Assembly (NCBI GenBank): GCA_037043015.1
Contig: CM073323.1
Span: 8,370,001 to 8,434,000 of the forward strand
Origin: Bryum argenteum
Taxonomy: Eukaryota; Streptophyta; Bryopsida; Bryales; Bryaceae
Direction: 5' to 3'
Length of the DNA: 64,000 nucleotides
The notes below the pieces were generated by a model. That model worked only from the letters and a program-made list of their open reading frames with translations, ran no database searches and was not told the DNA's origin. Positions 1 through 13,400 of this stretch are shown piece by piece; position 1 is the first letter of the stretch, and every line of letters starts with the position of its first letter. A program made the position numbers and the translations under genes.

Positions 1-246
1 ACTCTATATTGTGCTTTGTATATATGTGGTAGAAAAGTATCTAAATACACGTATTCTAAACGTATACCAAGTTATGTATATAATCGATAATACAACTAAA
101 TTCAACCCATATGTCCATCGCAACAACACGCCCGAAAATAATCCTTGCAATCTTGTACTATCTAGTACGTATATACACTTAGAAACACCATGTGTACACA
201 AAAACACATGGACTACGTACTAATATCTAATGCGGCTTGCAACCGG

Positions 247-3200
247 TCATCGTCGATAGCTTGGGTTTGCATTGCGATATATTCTAATATGTGGGCCTTC
301 GCAGATTGGATAATGCAAATGTTGCTTGGAACCCGCACTCCAAAGACATTGCGGTTTCTCCCTGTTTCTATGGCCGGACATGATTCTTTCTCGTTCGTCC
401 GCCCATGAAAAAATACATGCCTCTTTCTCTATCCAATCGTGATTCTCCCCGATAGCTCCCACAATGAATCCAAACAACAGCATACCGTTGTAAAGAGGAT
501 CTCGGTCCGTCAACAACTCCCCTCGTATGATTGGCCAATGCCAACAAACTTTCATCTTGATTTTATTCCGGCCTTTTCCGTCTTCAATCACCTTCCCTAA
601 ATAAAATGGAACACCTCGTCTACTTACATTTATCAACACCGAGGGCTACAAATTGTCCGAAAAGGATATCGGATTGAGGATCAAATGGGGAAAAGGATCG
701 TCGGTATCTTCCGATACCGCTTTTTCTTCTTGTTCCATCAAAGATGTGATCACGAGCCGTTCTTTGTGCCCTCTGACCGCTTGGTTAGGTGGCCTCTCTC
801 TTCAATGACCAAAGTATCCTCTAGCCTCAGAATTTGGAAGCATCGCCACTATTTGGTCCACAATAGTAATCTCGTGGTTTGATTCATTTCGATCGTCAAT
901 AACATCTATTGATGCATCTATAGTAGGTGATGTCTCTAATACCTCTGAAGGCCAAAGTCACAAGAACTATGCTCGTTGCTACGATCTTTGCTTGGAAATT
1001 CGGCTAGGTATAGTTTCAAATGTTCGGCCTCTCTTTTCGCTTCACCATTTTTTTTCCGATGTTGGAATCTTTGAATGCACCTTTCTTTGTATGCAATAAA
1101 GTCATCCAATGCCTTCAACTCCCTTTCATCAGCTGCAAAGACCTTTGCAAACGATGGTCGTTCTTCTTTATTTGGTAGCGACTGCAACGTCTTTGTCCCT
1201 AACTCAGGTCCCCATTTATCCTTGCTATAATGTTTGTGTTGTACTCGAACCTTACCGACCCCCTCTCGATTGTCCATATAGAATCGCATGTGCGGAAAAG
1301 GTTATGCCAACCAAAGAGTCCCCACCCGTCAGTAAGTGAGGGGTTATGAAGGACTTCCAGTCCCACACATTTTCTAAGAGTCTGGCGCTAACAAACGCCT
1401 CTGTTATGGATGTACCTTGTTCTATTAGACTAAGCATTTCTTTCAATGAGTCGATGTCCGACCTCTTCAACACATTAGATATACAACTAAAGCGTTGGTC
1501 GATATCTTCGTGTGTATGGCCCACTATAAGGAAAGAGAGCTCCACCTCTTGAAAAAAACCCAATCCCACCAATGAAACACATAGAGCAAACATGTAAATG
1601 TTTTTATTCTCTCGTGTGCGAGCTTATCCGCTTGATACGTAATGTTGGAGGCAAAAAGCGTTTTCTCCTCTTCACATCTCCTATCACGCGCAACAATGCG
1701 CTCACCACCTGGTTGCTATCACGTTTGTGGTGCGCGCCGAACCACACATCGCAAAGATAAACCAATCCCATGTACGAGGGCTCCACACAAATGGGTCTTC
1801 ACAAACCGATACTCGATGTTCTTCACGGTTTGACGATTCTCGGTACCATGGTAGTGTTTTGATCCATGCCATCAACGATGATGCATATGTACAAACTCCG
1901 GGTTGATATAGCACGACCTCTTAAATATCCAATAATCCCTCCGTTCCTCCATCCGAATACGCAGATGCATCATAAACAACTCTTTTATTTTGATCCGAGC
2001 ATCCGCATTCGTGGTTCCTCCACGGCACATTTATACTCCCAAAGAAGTGATAACACTTTGAAAACCTCGAGAATGGGGGTACCGGGACATGAGGATATCC
2101 GATGATGCGCCATCCTCCTCCGGAACGAGCTAATTGAAATGGTTTCTCCGTTCTACAAACTCTCTTCACCTCCTCGTTCACGTAATTGAATATATCAGAC
2201 TTCTGAGTATTCATGGGCAGGAGAATAAGAGGCACCACTTCGTTGTCATCCTTACGAAAAATTGAACGATGAGGTTGAGGACAACCAGCTTCGTCCACAA
2301 ATGATTTAAATGAGGCCTCTGCCGCTGACATTCTAGTGCTCTCCCGAAGCGGGTTTGAAAGGCTGTTACCGTGAATCGCTGCCACTCTTCCATATATTAA
2401 ACACTCCTTCTTCAGTTGTTTAAACCGTCTTTGTGAATATCCAATGCCCAGAGCATAACAAGCATTGCAAACTTGTTTGCCATCTAACTTTGTGACAAAT
2501 TTATCTCGTTGGAAACGTTCCGTCCGTGTATAAAAAGAAAGCAGCATTTGTCTCATCCAAGATTGAATTGCATAAGTAGAAGCCCACGCATTATAACGCA
2601 TGTCCAATAGATACCGTTCTTGAATGTCTCTCAAACAATTTTGTTTGCATCCTCCTCGCCCTATTGCCCTTTGCACGCTTAGAAGAGATACCTTTGTAGA
2701 TATACCTTCTCTAGAAGATGTCTCCGTGGAATCTCTCGCTTCTTCTATTTTCGCATAGAATATGGACGTCGGGCCGCTCGACATTTAATAAGCCCATCTA
2801 CATGGGGCAAATCTCGGATGTTGGAAGGAGTACTTTGAGAGAATGGAGAGTTCTCATCTACGGGGTTTGAAGCTATACTACTGCGCCGAGACCTATCAGT
2901 GGATCCAGGTGTGTTGAAGTTGTCATGGAAATCAAATTCTTGTGCCAACCTCCGTACAGGTGGCGTTTGAGACCCATTCAATACGTCCTCGCCATTTTGA
3001 ATGGTGGGTTCCATGGCTATCGCACGTAGATAAGACTTGTGCCAACGGATGATCAATCCAACACACATTCCAAGACGCTCTCCCACAATCTCTCCAAATT
3101 AATGCAATGCATTGTCTACCCCTATTGATGCGTCTTCGCCACCTCGGACGGGAATAACTTCGATCCATGCAATTGCGCGCCGCTTTGAATGTATACTCCC

Positions 3201-3413
3201 TAGTTGCCAAGCCGACAACTTCTCTTCTTTCTCGATAACAATTCAAATGTCCTTCCCAATTGAGATGAAATGACCGAGTAATACCATCTCCATCCGCCTT
3301 CTGCACGAGCCGTCAGATAATCGCGCTCCCACTGAACCGTTTGGATTAATGACATCGCTTCTGTATTGGGTGTTTTGATGTACTAAAGGGATTTGGAAAT
3401 TGGAGCTGTCCAT
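247..3413 (-). pseudogene. DUF7869-type transposase-like gene, decayed left copy
   Basis: I read a decayed copy of a protein family with a conserved VGHTHEDID motif, which I know as DUF7869. A plausible ATG lies at 3413-3411 (MDSSNFQIPLVHQ). The longest open piece, 2784-1921, has a Cys-containing N-terminal region (GCKQNC) and a GKQVCNACYALG segment. Around 1885-1850 a fragment reads IIVDGMDQNTTMVP. At 1593-1252 the piece reads LIVGHTHEDIDQRF. At 1289-936 and 639-247 lie the C-terminal parts, including PFYLGKVIEDGKG, which looks like the start of a chromatin-reader-type fold. The pieces are in family order but in different frames, with stops between them, so this is a pseudogene unless it has many unrecognised introns. 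It aligns by eye with the better-preserved copy at 53.7-56.7 kb, for example HGN, KSFVDEA versus KTFIDNA, and PHRS. It diverges from the plus-strand methyltransferase-like pseudogene at 6.7 kb. Confidence 0.7.
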
Positions 3414-4736
3414 TGTCGTTGTTGAACTAATAGGAACCTATACATTGCAAACATGTGAAAATATGTGTGTAAGCAATAGAAAATATCATTCATTCAAACG
3501 AACATATATTCTAGGACATAAATTTTTGCTTCCAAACATGATTGTTAATGTTGGTTACTAAGTTCGTAATGATATTGTATATAATTGTTAAGATTGTTTA
3601 AAGTTGCTAAATTACTTAGGATTATCTTGTGTACTTTATTTATATATAAATTAACGGTTTATCTACCTCTACAGACATGTGTTGGATAAAATAATACGAT
3701 GCTAAGTTTTGATTACATGGAAATAACAATAATCATGTTTGATACCTTGTCCAAGACTATGTTACACCTTAGGAATTGGATTGTTTGCGTTCATAATACA
3801 TTGCTAAAAATCGTTGATTGAAATAAAAAAGACAATGACAACATGAAATGGCGTCAATTTACTTTGTACCTATGGCAATTTCTATTATAAATCCTACATC
3901 ATGCTTTGAGTCATAAAACCACAAAGATGGTGGTATTGTTTAGGATAAAGGAATAATTATTGCAATGACAATGATTATAGAAAGTTACAACTTACTTATA
4001 GGTTCAATTAAATTTGCAAGAAAAATAATATTTGCAATATTCATTGTATGATCTATTATCATAGCGATGGATAGAATTATCATGTGTTCTTGTATGAATG
4101 CAATATATTATTGTTTGGAAAATATGGTAATTTTAAACTTTAACTTTAACTTCTACTACATTATAAAATTGAAAGCTGAATAAAACTTGCAATCAATGAT
4201 TCAATTGCACTCAAGTAGGAACAAAGTTTTATAGAAGAACAAAAAATATTAAATCAAATTGGAACTAAATTATTCCCACCTCAATGAGTTAGCTTTATAG
4301 GGCTTAGAACCAAGTGGTGTTCACACACATGTCCATTCTTAGACATGCTCTTCAATAGATGTAAAATATATAGACTGAAACATACAACAAATAAACCGAA
4401 TTTAGCAATGCAAACACTTGTGCGTTAGAGATTATTCAACTAGTAACTTACATTTTGAGTCATCTTGGAATTTGAAAGAAAAATAAATAAATAAATTTAA
4501 TTTTCAGTCAATTTTAAGAATTAAAAAAATGATTCACAACATACAACAAAATTTCAAGAATTTAGTGAAACAATAACTTGTAGATTACATTATTTAGCCT
4601 TCTACTAAAATCATTCAATTGTTTTCATAATTATAGAAAGTTTTTTAAAAAACTTAACATACAACAAAATTGCTATAATACAGCAATAAAAATACCTTTG
4701 ATTAGACATCCCTCAACTAAAAAATGACATTATTTC

Positions 4737-4739
<3 letters not shown>
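3414..4739. other. AT-rich intergenic stretch
   Basis: No open frame above noise. This is the left part of the spacer between the two divergent pseudogenes. It holds only AT-rich sequence and short A or T runs. Confidence 0.6.

Positions 4740-4778
<39 letters not shown>
4740..4778. repeat. Homopolymer A tract, about 39 nt
   Basis: An uninterrupted run of A from about 4740 to 4778. It abuts a perfect hairpin immediately downstream. It could be a retroposon tail or a simple polymerase-slippage tract. Confidence 0.95.
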
Positions 4779-4782
<4 letters not shown>

Positions 4783-4821
4783 TGGTAGAGGTGTTCGTCG
4801 CGGCAACACCTCTACCACCTC
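4779..4821. repeat. Perfect inverted repeat, 17-bp arms, 9-nt loop
   Basis: The arm at 4779-4795 (GAGGTGGTAGAGGTGTT) is the exact reverse complement of 4805-4821. The loop is CGTCGCGGC. On the minus strand the hairpin is followed directly by a long T tract, which resembles a terminator layout, but no RNA gene is recognisable next to it. Confidence 0.9.
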
Positions 4822-5340
4822 CTCTCTTTTTTTCCATCCGACCTCCCCGCTTCGATCTTCCGCACACTTGCCGTTTCTTCCTCCTCCGCCCTTGCTCGTG
4901 TGTTTTGAAGGTCGTTGTTGCCGCTTCTTCCTCCTCCGCTCTTGCTCGTGTTTCACGCAGTTGCTATTGCCTTTTCTTCCTCCTCCGCTCTTGCTCGTGT
5001 TTCTCAAGAACGCCGCTAGGACGATCCAGAGAGCACTAGGAGAGTTTCGTGACTTGTTGCAACCAAAAATCTTTTTGCCGATTCTCCTTATCGCTTGCTT
5101 TTGTACCGAATCGAATCGCCGCTTAGCTCAATCACCGAATCGCTCTTTGCTATTGTACTGCATCGCGCCTTCTTTGTTGCTATCGAATCGATGCTTGCTA
5201 CTTGCGATCTTGTTGCTATTCCTCATTGCTATCACCGTATTTGTTGCTCTTTGTTGCGGCGTGCATTTTGGGTTCTTGTTCGCTCTTGTGCAGTGACGCT
5301 ACTATTCAAGTTGTCCACTTTGTACTCAATATGTTAAAAT
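4800..5340 (+). promoter_or_regulatory. Pyrimidine-rich GC-elevated leader-like region with three imperfect tandem repeats
   Basis: This stretch is markedly more C/T- and GC-rich on the plus strand than its surroundings. It contains three imperfect copies of a unit with CTTCCTCCTCCGC and CTTGCTCGTG, at about 4871-4906, 4921-4953 and 4970-5003, a period of 49-50 bp. It lies upstream of the plus-strand pseudogene at 6664. Comparable pyrimidine-rich blocks lie upstream of both genes of the 39-57 kb block. I infer a transcribed 5' leader. The open frames crossing it are low-complexity and not convincing proteins. Confidence 0.4.
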
Positions 5341-5492
5341 CTTCGTCTTCCTCCCTTCATCCTCTTTGTGGTCTTTGTTGCGACCATGCGCACCGCCACC
5401 AAAGCCACCAAAATCCTAATCTTAAAACCTTAAACCCTAAAAAATTTAAAAATCTTTTAAAAATAAAAATAATAAAAAATTAGTAGAGATTG

Positions 5493-5520
5493 CAAGGGTG
5501 TGTGCGCACACACACCCTTG
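5493..5520. repeat. Perfect 12-bp hairpin
   Basis: Arms CAAGGGTGTGTG at 5493-5504 and CACACACCCTTG at 5509-5520 surround the loop CGCA. It lies in AT-rich spacer and has no recognised function. Confidence 0.9.
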
Positions 5521-6663
5521 AAACAATCAACCAAGTGAACTCCAATAAACATCCCATTTACTATATTAAAGCCATTTCAAACGTCTGATACCCGCCTATG
5601 AGGGATACCCGCCCATATTGATACCCGTCATACATTATAGTTACTTGCTTAAGAACAAGAAAAATGAAAACATTTAGCAACACATGATAGTAAAAATATT
5701 AATGTAGATATTGTAGAACTAACATCTTTCACATACAAATGTTTGAGACTAAAAAATATTACCTTCTTTTACGATTCCAAATTTCTAAAATTGTCTTCAC
5801 TGTAAAAAGAGCATTTAACCCCAGTCAAACATGTTCACACATTTTGGTCAAGGGAAAGAAAAAAATACTATTTTCTACATAAAACCTATAGATCTTCATT
5901 TAAATTTATTTTTTTTTCTAGCGAAAATTTTATGTGATAAATAAATTCTTATCAATCATTTTGGATTTTCATTCTAAAGCATGTTGAGTTCACAAAAGAT
6001 TAAAATGTGGCATAAAATTTTGTCAAATAATTTCAATCTCGATCCTTTGTATATTTGTTTTGAATATGCTACACACCTTTTCCATGTCTAGAAATTGGTT
6101 TTAAGGTAACCAACATGATCATGCCAATCATGATTTTAAAGAAGTTAGACCTTGTATAGTGAATTTTTTTTAAGCCAAGTGAAATTAAAGTGTGCTAGAC
6201 CACTAAATACAATTAAGCAAATGAATTATTCTTATGATTTCAAATGCAATAATATTTTAATCCTTCCGATGCATAGTAGCCTAAAAAATTTGGTGGCTTT
6301 ATATCAATGTTTATTTTAAGATTCTAGGATTAGAAGTCTTAAATTTCACTCTAAAACTAGACTTTGAAGCCACTTTTTGATAGTGACAGATTTGAAGTGT
6401 TTCTTGAAGAATAATGGCCTAGGCTTTTCGGAGCTAAAGAGTCGTCAATCATAAAACAACTTCCACATGGAGTCATATTAGAATCAAAACAAACAAAATG
6501 GCCTATGTTTGTCTATATTCACATGAACCATGTGGTCGGATGGTGAATTTTGGTATAAGTTATCAATATTTTATTGAATAGAAATCAAAACAATTGTCAA
6601 ATAGACTCTAAATTACACCATATTAACCATTATGATATTGTGTTCCAATGATGATCGGTTGCC
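5521..6663. other. AT-rich intergenic or leader-intron DNA
   Basis: Nothing gene-like was seen. A short triplet of GATACCCG-type repeats occurs at about 5586-5635. The stretch could be an intron of the leader of the pseudogene that starts at 6664. Confidence 0.5.
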
Positions 6664-9600
6664 ATGCCCGCAAACGTCGGAACCAACCGCAAAATCGACA
6701 AGACATGGGAGAAGCGGATGGTGGATTGTAGAAGAGGACCCTCAAAGCCTTATTTGTGGATGACGCACCAACCTTTTAAAATAAGGGACCGTACGTCAGC
6801 GTTAGGCAAGCGTTTTGGCGAGATTCAAGCAATTACTACCCGCCCATCGTCTGACATGATATATGTGATGTGTGTCCCTGATGCTGATGAAGAAATGCAG
6901 AAGACTTCTCTGTCGAGACATCTTCTTCTTGCATCCATTCCAGAATCTTTGCTTGCAAGTTCTGGGTCCGTGAAATTTCTCAATACCTTGCAGAAATTTT
7001 GGCTGAATATCGCTCTGCGATGCGTGTGTGAGGCGGAGAGCATATGTCACATTGTCTAGGGTTATCACAGGAGGATGTGGCACGCGCAATGGTTCTTATG
7101 GATGCCCATATTAAGTACGAAGCATTACTAGAGGCGGATCCAACACATGCAACATCACAAGGTCCACCAGCTGAACCAGAAGAGACGGATCCAATTCACC
7201 GTAGTTATGTTATTGGAAGTGAGTTGGATTACTGGCCACTTCAAAGAGATTGCACAATGCTGTGCCCGTCCAGCGTATCGCGACTCTCGAGCGCCGCTTT
7301 GTAGGAAGTGTTCCTCTATGTGGAAGAGGACGTCCTTCAAAGCGGCCACGACGTGAGAGAGGCGACATAGCATCTGGTTCAGGTGGACGATCGTCGAATG
7401 TGGCTACAAGTGGTGCGAGGTCAACTGGACGAGGATCGAGGGCACGTGGTAGGGGTAGTGGGTCTACAACCATGAGGTTTCCAGCTCAGCATGGAGCATC
7501 TGCTTATGTACCGAGTTCTTCACTGAATGTATCGGCGTGGAGGACGAGTTTCAAAATGTCGGACCAGGGACGAAGATTGAGTCGGAACCGATGATGGCGT
7601 TGGAGGCCTCAACGTCAAGTAAGTTCCTAGCACCGATACCTACTGAAGCAGAAATTGCGAAAGGATCACTATGGGGGACATTGTATTCGAGGTGAAGATC
7701 GACAAGATTATCCAAGTGGAGAGTCCTTTGACAAACCATCGGGTACTCCTCTGCAAAGAGAGTTAGAGAGGTTTATGACTTTATGAGACATCCAGAGAAC
7801 AAGACTTGTGTGAGCAAGTTGGTTCTTCGTCCGATCAAGTACATTGTGGATGTCACTCTCCGACGATGGTGTGGTTCGGGCGAGAAGAGGTGGCATTCCC
7901 CGAAAGAAAGAGCACAACGAGAGTTCCAACGCATATTTGATCTGCGCGGATTAGCGTCTATTCACGGTACAACACACTCTCGATTGTGTTGGCTTGAGAG
8001 AGGATCATTTGGGAGCCAGGTGGATGGACAACACATAGTTGCGTACTGCAATTTTGCGAAGGAAGAGGTTGCCCAACACAAACTCTCACATCTTGAGTTT
8101 ATTAACATCTTTGAAATGCGGGAGCGGCATTTGTCGTATATACGATGATCCCGCATTGTACCTAGCGAAGTCCGCGGGGTCAACAAGAAGAATGAAATAG
8201 GACAAAATATTCCACCATGGATGAGGACTTGAGAAAGCTACGAGATTTGGGAGTTGTATGGGAAGCCGATAGCTTGGTTCGTGCGAGATGATGAGCGAGC
8301 TAAAGCTACGGTGTGTCGCGGCTAATGCGGTCTGAAGAAGAACCTTGTTGAGGGCAACAAAGGTATAACAATCAAGAGGTTGCGAAAGCGGATCGTGACT
8401 TGACCATTCATGCGTGGAATCCTCGGCGCGTGTTCTTGAAGCTATCCTTCAAGTGTGCAAGGACTACGAAGATGGCTATCTCTTTTATAGCGAGGAAGAG
8501 GAGAAGAAGTGGAAGGCGTTTGCAGACAAGAACAACCTAGATCCTCTTGTGGATGTACGGGAGCGTCGGAAGCGAATGACCATGAATTGGTTGAGGCCGC
8601 TCAATGTGGTTCCACGATCGCTTATCTACGGCTAGTCAAGTCTTGTGCGGCTAAGCCGGTGGGGAGGACAACCGCAGACCTCGACAATCATATTACTTTC
8701 ACGCCATCAAGGATGCGTCTAGGGATCCCCGTACTATTGCAGTGCGATTGACCGGATCATGAGACAAGAAGCGGTCGCTAATATCACTCGTTGGTTAATG
8801 GTGTCCAACAAAGAGTCTTCACCTAATTCCATGGAAGAGTTCTTCCACATATCTCATGCGAATTATTTTCCCTGGGCAAGGAGCAAAATTGATGCATTTG
8901 GCACTTCTTGGCCAAAGACACAAAAGCCGCATGGGCTAAACCTACACGAGAGAAGGTGTCCAAGTTGGCGGACATAAGTGAACTTATTCCCACCTCCATC
9001 AAGGTTACTATCGGGGACATTGCAACAAGAACACATGGAGAAGTAGAAGCATCGGCGAGATGAAGGTGGTGCCACTACCGTCACATGGAAGTGGGTATTC
9101 TGAAGTTCAAGGCCAACTCGCACCAAGACACGGATCATCTTATGGTTCGAGCTTGGGAAGGATTATTTCATCCTCGATGTCCAAGATTGACACAATCGTA
9201 CTTGTGGGTTGTTGATTGTCGGCGTGGTGGGGGAAGCGTGGAGACGGTCGCCCAGGAAGAAGAAGCGATTCACCAAAGTTATTGCACAATTGTCGGCGTG
9301 GATGACGGGCGTTGAACGATGGAATAGTATTCTCTTCATACCACCACCGTGTTTGCTAATGCCAAGTTGTTCGCGTTTCAAACTTCCCGGGGCGGCACTC
9401 AACGACATGGATGTTGGGCATTTGGCGCAAACTCGGTTGATCAGTATGCCCTCAACTTTACACAGGGTGGTCAGTTACAGCAAGCGGTGGAACCATTTGG
9501 AGGTGTTGTTGTTCATATGCAACACCCTGTTGATACTTCCCCAACCGTAATTATGTTTAAGGGACCGTCCACTACCACTTGTATTTCACGATCAATGGAG

Positions 9601-10430
9601 TGAGACACATCAACCGTCGGAGGGTGATAGACTCGAGCAATCGCCATCCGAGCTCTCTAGACTGGTGGATGCGTATTTGCCAATTGGTTGGGGTTTGGCT
9701 GCGTATAACATTACAACGGCCATTCCGACAATCCTTCATGGAGGTTTCCATGGATCGGAGATCATTGTCATTGACGATAGCCTGGAAAGGCTAAACTTCT
9801 TGTATACAAAGTTGTTTGACAACTTCCAAGGACAATTTCGGATCCTCGAGATGACAGTGTGCAAGGAGCACCACCGTTTGGCATTTCCGGTGAAGATCCG
9901 ATGAACATAGGTTCAGAGGAAGGCGGTAGTGACGAGGACGAGCTTGGAGATGAAGCGGATACTTCTATTCCAGCACCATACACATTGGCAAATGTACGAC
10001 AGCCGCGTGAGTATGACACAGATGTACCCTCGCCTGATCATAACTCATGTGACGACGGGCTTCATTCGTCTGTGGAACCTAATGGCTTTGAGGAAGGATC
10101 AGAGATACCAGAGGTGGTTCTAGATACTCCAATTCAAACGAGACCAATGGTGCCATCCATTCCACAATCTACGGAATCAGCGGACACCATAGCTTTCAAC
10201 GAGGCCTTTGCACCAATGATGACATTTAGAGACGGCTTCTACTATAACACCGATGGCATAAGGTACACTCGCCACGCGAGCCGGCAGCGATTCACGCATT
10301 TCAGGAGTCTCAAGTCCATCGATCTTCAAGATTCTATTGATCCCCGTGTCGGGCGGCGGTGGATCGTATGGGTATGAGGCCTATGAAGGCGCAGCGACTG
10401 CGTAGGACAATGGAGGAGGATGATTAGAGC
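6664..10430 (+). pseudogene. Methyltransferase-like gene of the left head-to-head pair, decayed
   Basis: A run of plus-strand coding fragments in changing frames. A first piece at 6664-7059 starts MPANVGTNRKIDKTW. A basic RG-rich piece lies at about 7340-7480 (STGRGSRARGRGSGS). Longer fragments follow at 7783-8148, 8414-8635, 9349-9600 and 9665-9904, then an acidic tail at 9859-10377 (EEGGSDEDELGDEAD). The 9665-9904 piece has a helix, then GWGLAAYNITTAIPTI, then GSEIIVIDDSLERLNFL. This matches the order helix, glycine loop, beta strand, helix at the C-terminus of permuted beta-class amino-methyltransferases (PF01555 fold). The right block has a corresponding segment. The classical DPFxGxG residues are not preserved, and I could not find a DPPY motif. 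Identity as a methyltransferase relative is an inference. Frameshifts and stops make it a pseudogene. Confidence 0.45.
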
Positions 10431-13400
10431 ATCGAGATTTATAAGTAGCAAGTCAATATGATGTTTAGGTGGCATGTTAGGTTTGATTGATATGTTTGAG
10501 TAAAGTATGAGATGTTTGGTTATAGTATTATGCATGTTATATTATAGTATTTACTATCGATTCCTAAAGACGTTTATGAATTTTATGTATGGATTTTCAT
10601 ATAATATAGAGCGAGATGCTACATATTTTCTCGTTGAATAGCACATGTTGGCCTTTTATCTCTTATATAAGTATGTCTATTGTATAAATGCCAAAAATAG
10701 TATATAAATGTCATATAGCAATGTACAACGTAGAAGTTCATAATCAAAATTGCATTGAATCTAAAAAGAAACACTATAGGAAGTTCAAGGACAAAATTGA
10801 ATCTTTGAAATTCTTTAAATTTCAATTTTTGCACTCCAAGACGTGACGTTGTCCTTCATATTGATCCATTGGGATTTGTATTCCAAAAATTTATATGGTA
10901 CACAAAATAATAAAATAGATGTTGGCAATATTTGAATATAATAATTTGGTAGTATTTACAAAGCAATAAAACATGATTTAGCAACAAATTTGTTATTAAA
11001 AAAATACTATTTCTCGTTAGTTTAAGTTTAGTGCCTCCACATTTAAATTTTTTTTTTGTGTGGAATTTTTGTTGGTTTTTTTCATTTTGGAGGAAAATGT
11101 TGTTGTTTTGACATGCCATTGAGTGCACTTGGCAAAGTGCATAATTGCTTAATTGCGTGTTACTTACTAAATTATTGATTACATTTAGAAGATTATACAT
11201 CGTTGATTACACACAATTACAATGAGTTGAAATTGTAAACACATAGCTGGAAAATCATATAGTATTTATTATGTAGTATTTGTTGCCAAAGTATCCATTT
11301 TAACATGCTTTAGTTATACGTGTATTAAAAAAAATAAAATTAATAATCATAATAAAATTTAAAAATCTAACAAATATACTTGTGTATTTCAACCAAATCA
11401 AATATTTGTATAAACCCGAACGCAAACTTAATGAAATGTTAAAACTTTCAAAGTTAAGCATAATTATATTAGGTGCTACAAAGGAAGGAGAATTATATTA
11501 CCTTCTGTGCAACAAAGTGAAATCTGGGGTGGGCACGGGATAAAACGAATAACATGAAGTCAGACTGACCTCTATAATGTATAATGTATAATTACCTTAC
11601 AATCCAAAAGTTGGTAGTTGAGTTGCTTTTGGTTTACTAAGATTCTAAGAGCAATTATAATCATTCTAATAATACATGTAATCATGTACACTAGTATTAG
11701 TACACTAATACCTTCAGTCGGAATTTGCGTCCACCTTGCTAGGTCATTTTTTCCACAGTTGTCAAAGGGGTCACGTAGGCCGCCCCCCCGGGACAAGTGT
11801 TAAGGGCTGTTTCTCTAGACAACACTTAACGGTTTTGACTTAGAAACTCGACTGGATAGGTAGTGGCAAGCGATGTCAACAATAAGTCGACCGTACGGCC
11901 GGGTAGAGTCTAACACACTGGACACTTAGAAACATTTAGCAAGCAAAACCCATATTGACAAGAGATCGATGGGTCGACTGCATTCAGGTCGAGTACCTAA
12001 TTTACTCATAACCTCAGATTACTTGCAATAACAAAACCAGACTAGACACACTCGGCTTGTCTAGTCGATCACAAACAAAACACAAAATACAAGGGACAGC
12101 TGCTTGAGAGATAAGAAGAAAACTTAGATGTGATAAAAAGCAACCCCCTTCCACTCGAGGAGGGGATACATATAGTCCTAGGTCTGACATGGTTGTCAGG
12201 CCTAGTCTACCCGATCTGGTCGGATCGACCCTGTCAGTCGACTTGCAGTGTCGGCTAACTGGTCGGCTGCCTAGGTCGGGTATCAACTGCTATTTCTTCC
12301 AACTCTACCCCGGATATCAACCGGGTATCTAATATCGACCAGGTGTCGACCTAGCCAAAGTTAACCTAAGAGAATATTCGTAGAATATTCGGTTAACAAC
12401 AACTCGGTCCATCGGATCACCTCAACATGCCCGTTATGACAACCTTGATTTTTTCATTGATACAAGTCTGATTTACCACATTTGAAACTAATGATCAACT
12501 TGAAAATACCCCATGTAATTCCAAGAATCAATCGAGTACCATAATTACATGTAATTCAAATGAAAAGCTACCTTTAGAACAATCATATTTTTGCCCTTAT
12601 TTTGAAACAATCAAGAACATAGTTACCTTAAGCTAACTTGAAGTGTTTTTTGGAAGATAATAATCCGACTCTTCATTGCTTTTGTGATGTTTAATGTAAA
12701 AATGTAAAATTCAAACTCTCAAAGAAAATCAACTTTTAGGACACTAAGGGATACTATATATAGGAAAGTTTTGGGAAAAAAATCCCTCTCATGTGATTGG
12801 TTCATTTCTCAAAATTCAAAAAATGAACCAATCTCATGAATTAGATTTTTGCTCTCCGTGTAAAACCAACCCTAAAGAAGAAGATTGTTGCATTTTACCT
12901 TATGGAAAAAAGAATATCAAACGTCAAAAATAAAAGAACTATTTAACTTTTGCTTATTTAGATGAAAGGTCAAGCTCTAAATTATTTTCATCTACTTATT
13001 CAATACTAAGTAAACATATGTGAAACTAAAAGCAAAACAATTGTCTTCTAATACCTTTTTTTTTTTTTTTTTTTTTGAAAAATAAAGCTCTTAGAATTTT
13101 ATTACTAGTAGCGTGGATGCTTTAAATGAAGAGTCAAGCCATACATGAGGCCGATGGGGATCAAAAATCCTCTCAATGTTATTGGGCCATTTTTTCATTT
13201 ACAAGTAATGGACCAATTACAAGCCCCATGCTCACTCCACACGTAAAGCAACCTTTGGATTAAAGAGCGTGGTCAAAAGGTTCAATTATAAGGAGAAATA
13301 AATTAATCACATACATTATTTGTTTTTTTCATTTCTATTTTCTTTGACATGAAAAATTTAGCAACCAACATGAAGCTACAAATTGAATCAATTATCTTCA

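Noticed and set aside
5410..5440. Telomere-like AAACCCTAAA words
   Set aside because: Only one or two short matches in an AT-rich stretch, not an interstitial telomere array.
4738..5483. Several open frames in the pyrimidine-rich region near 5 kb
   Set aside because: Translations are homopolymer tails and Ser/Leu/Cys-rich repeats. They look like a leader, not proteins.
11750..12420. Possible long terminal repeat
   Set aside because: No second copy, primer-binding site or coding remnant could be paired with it by eye.
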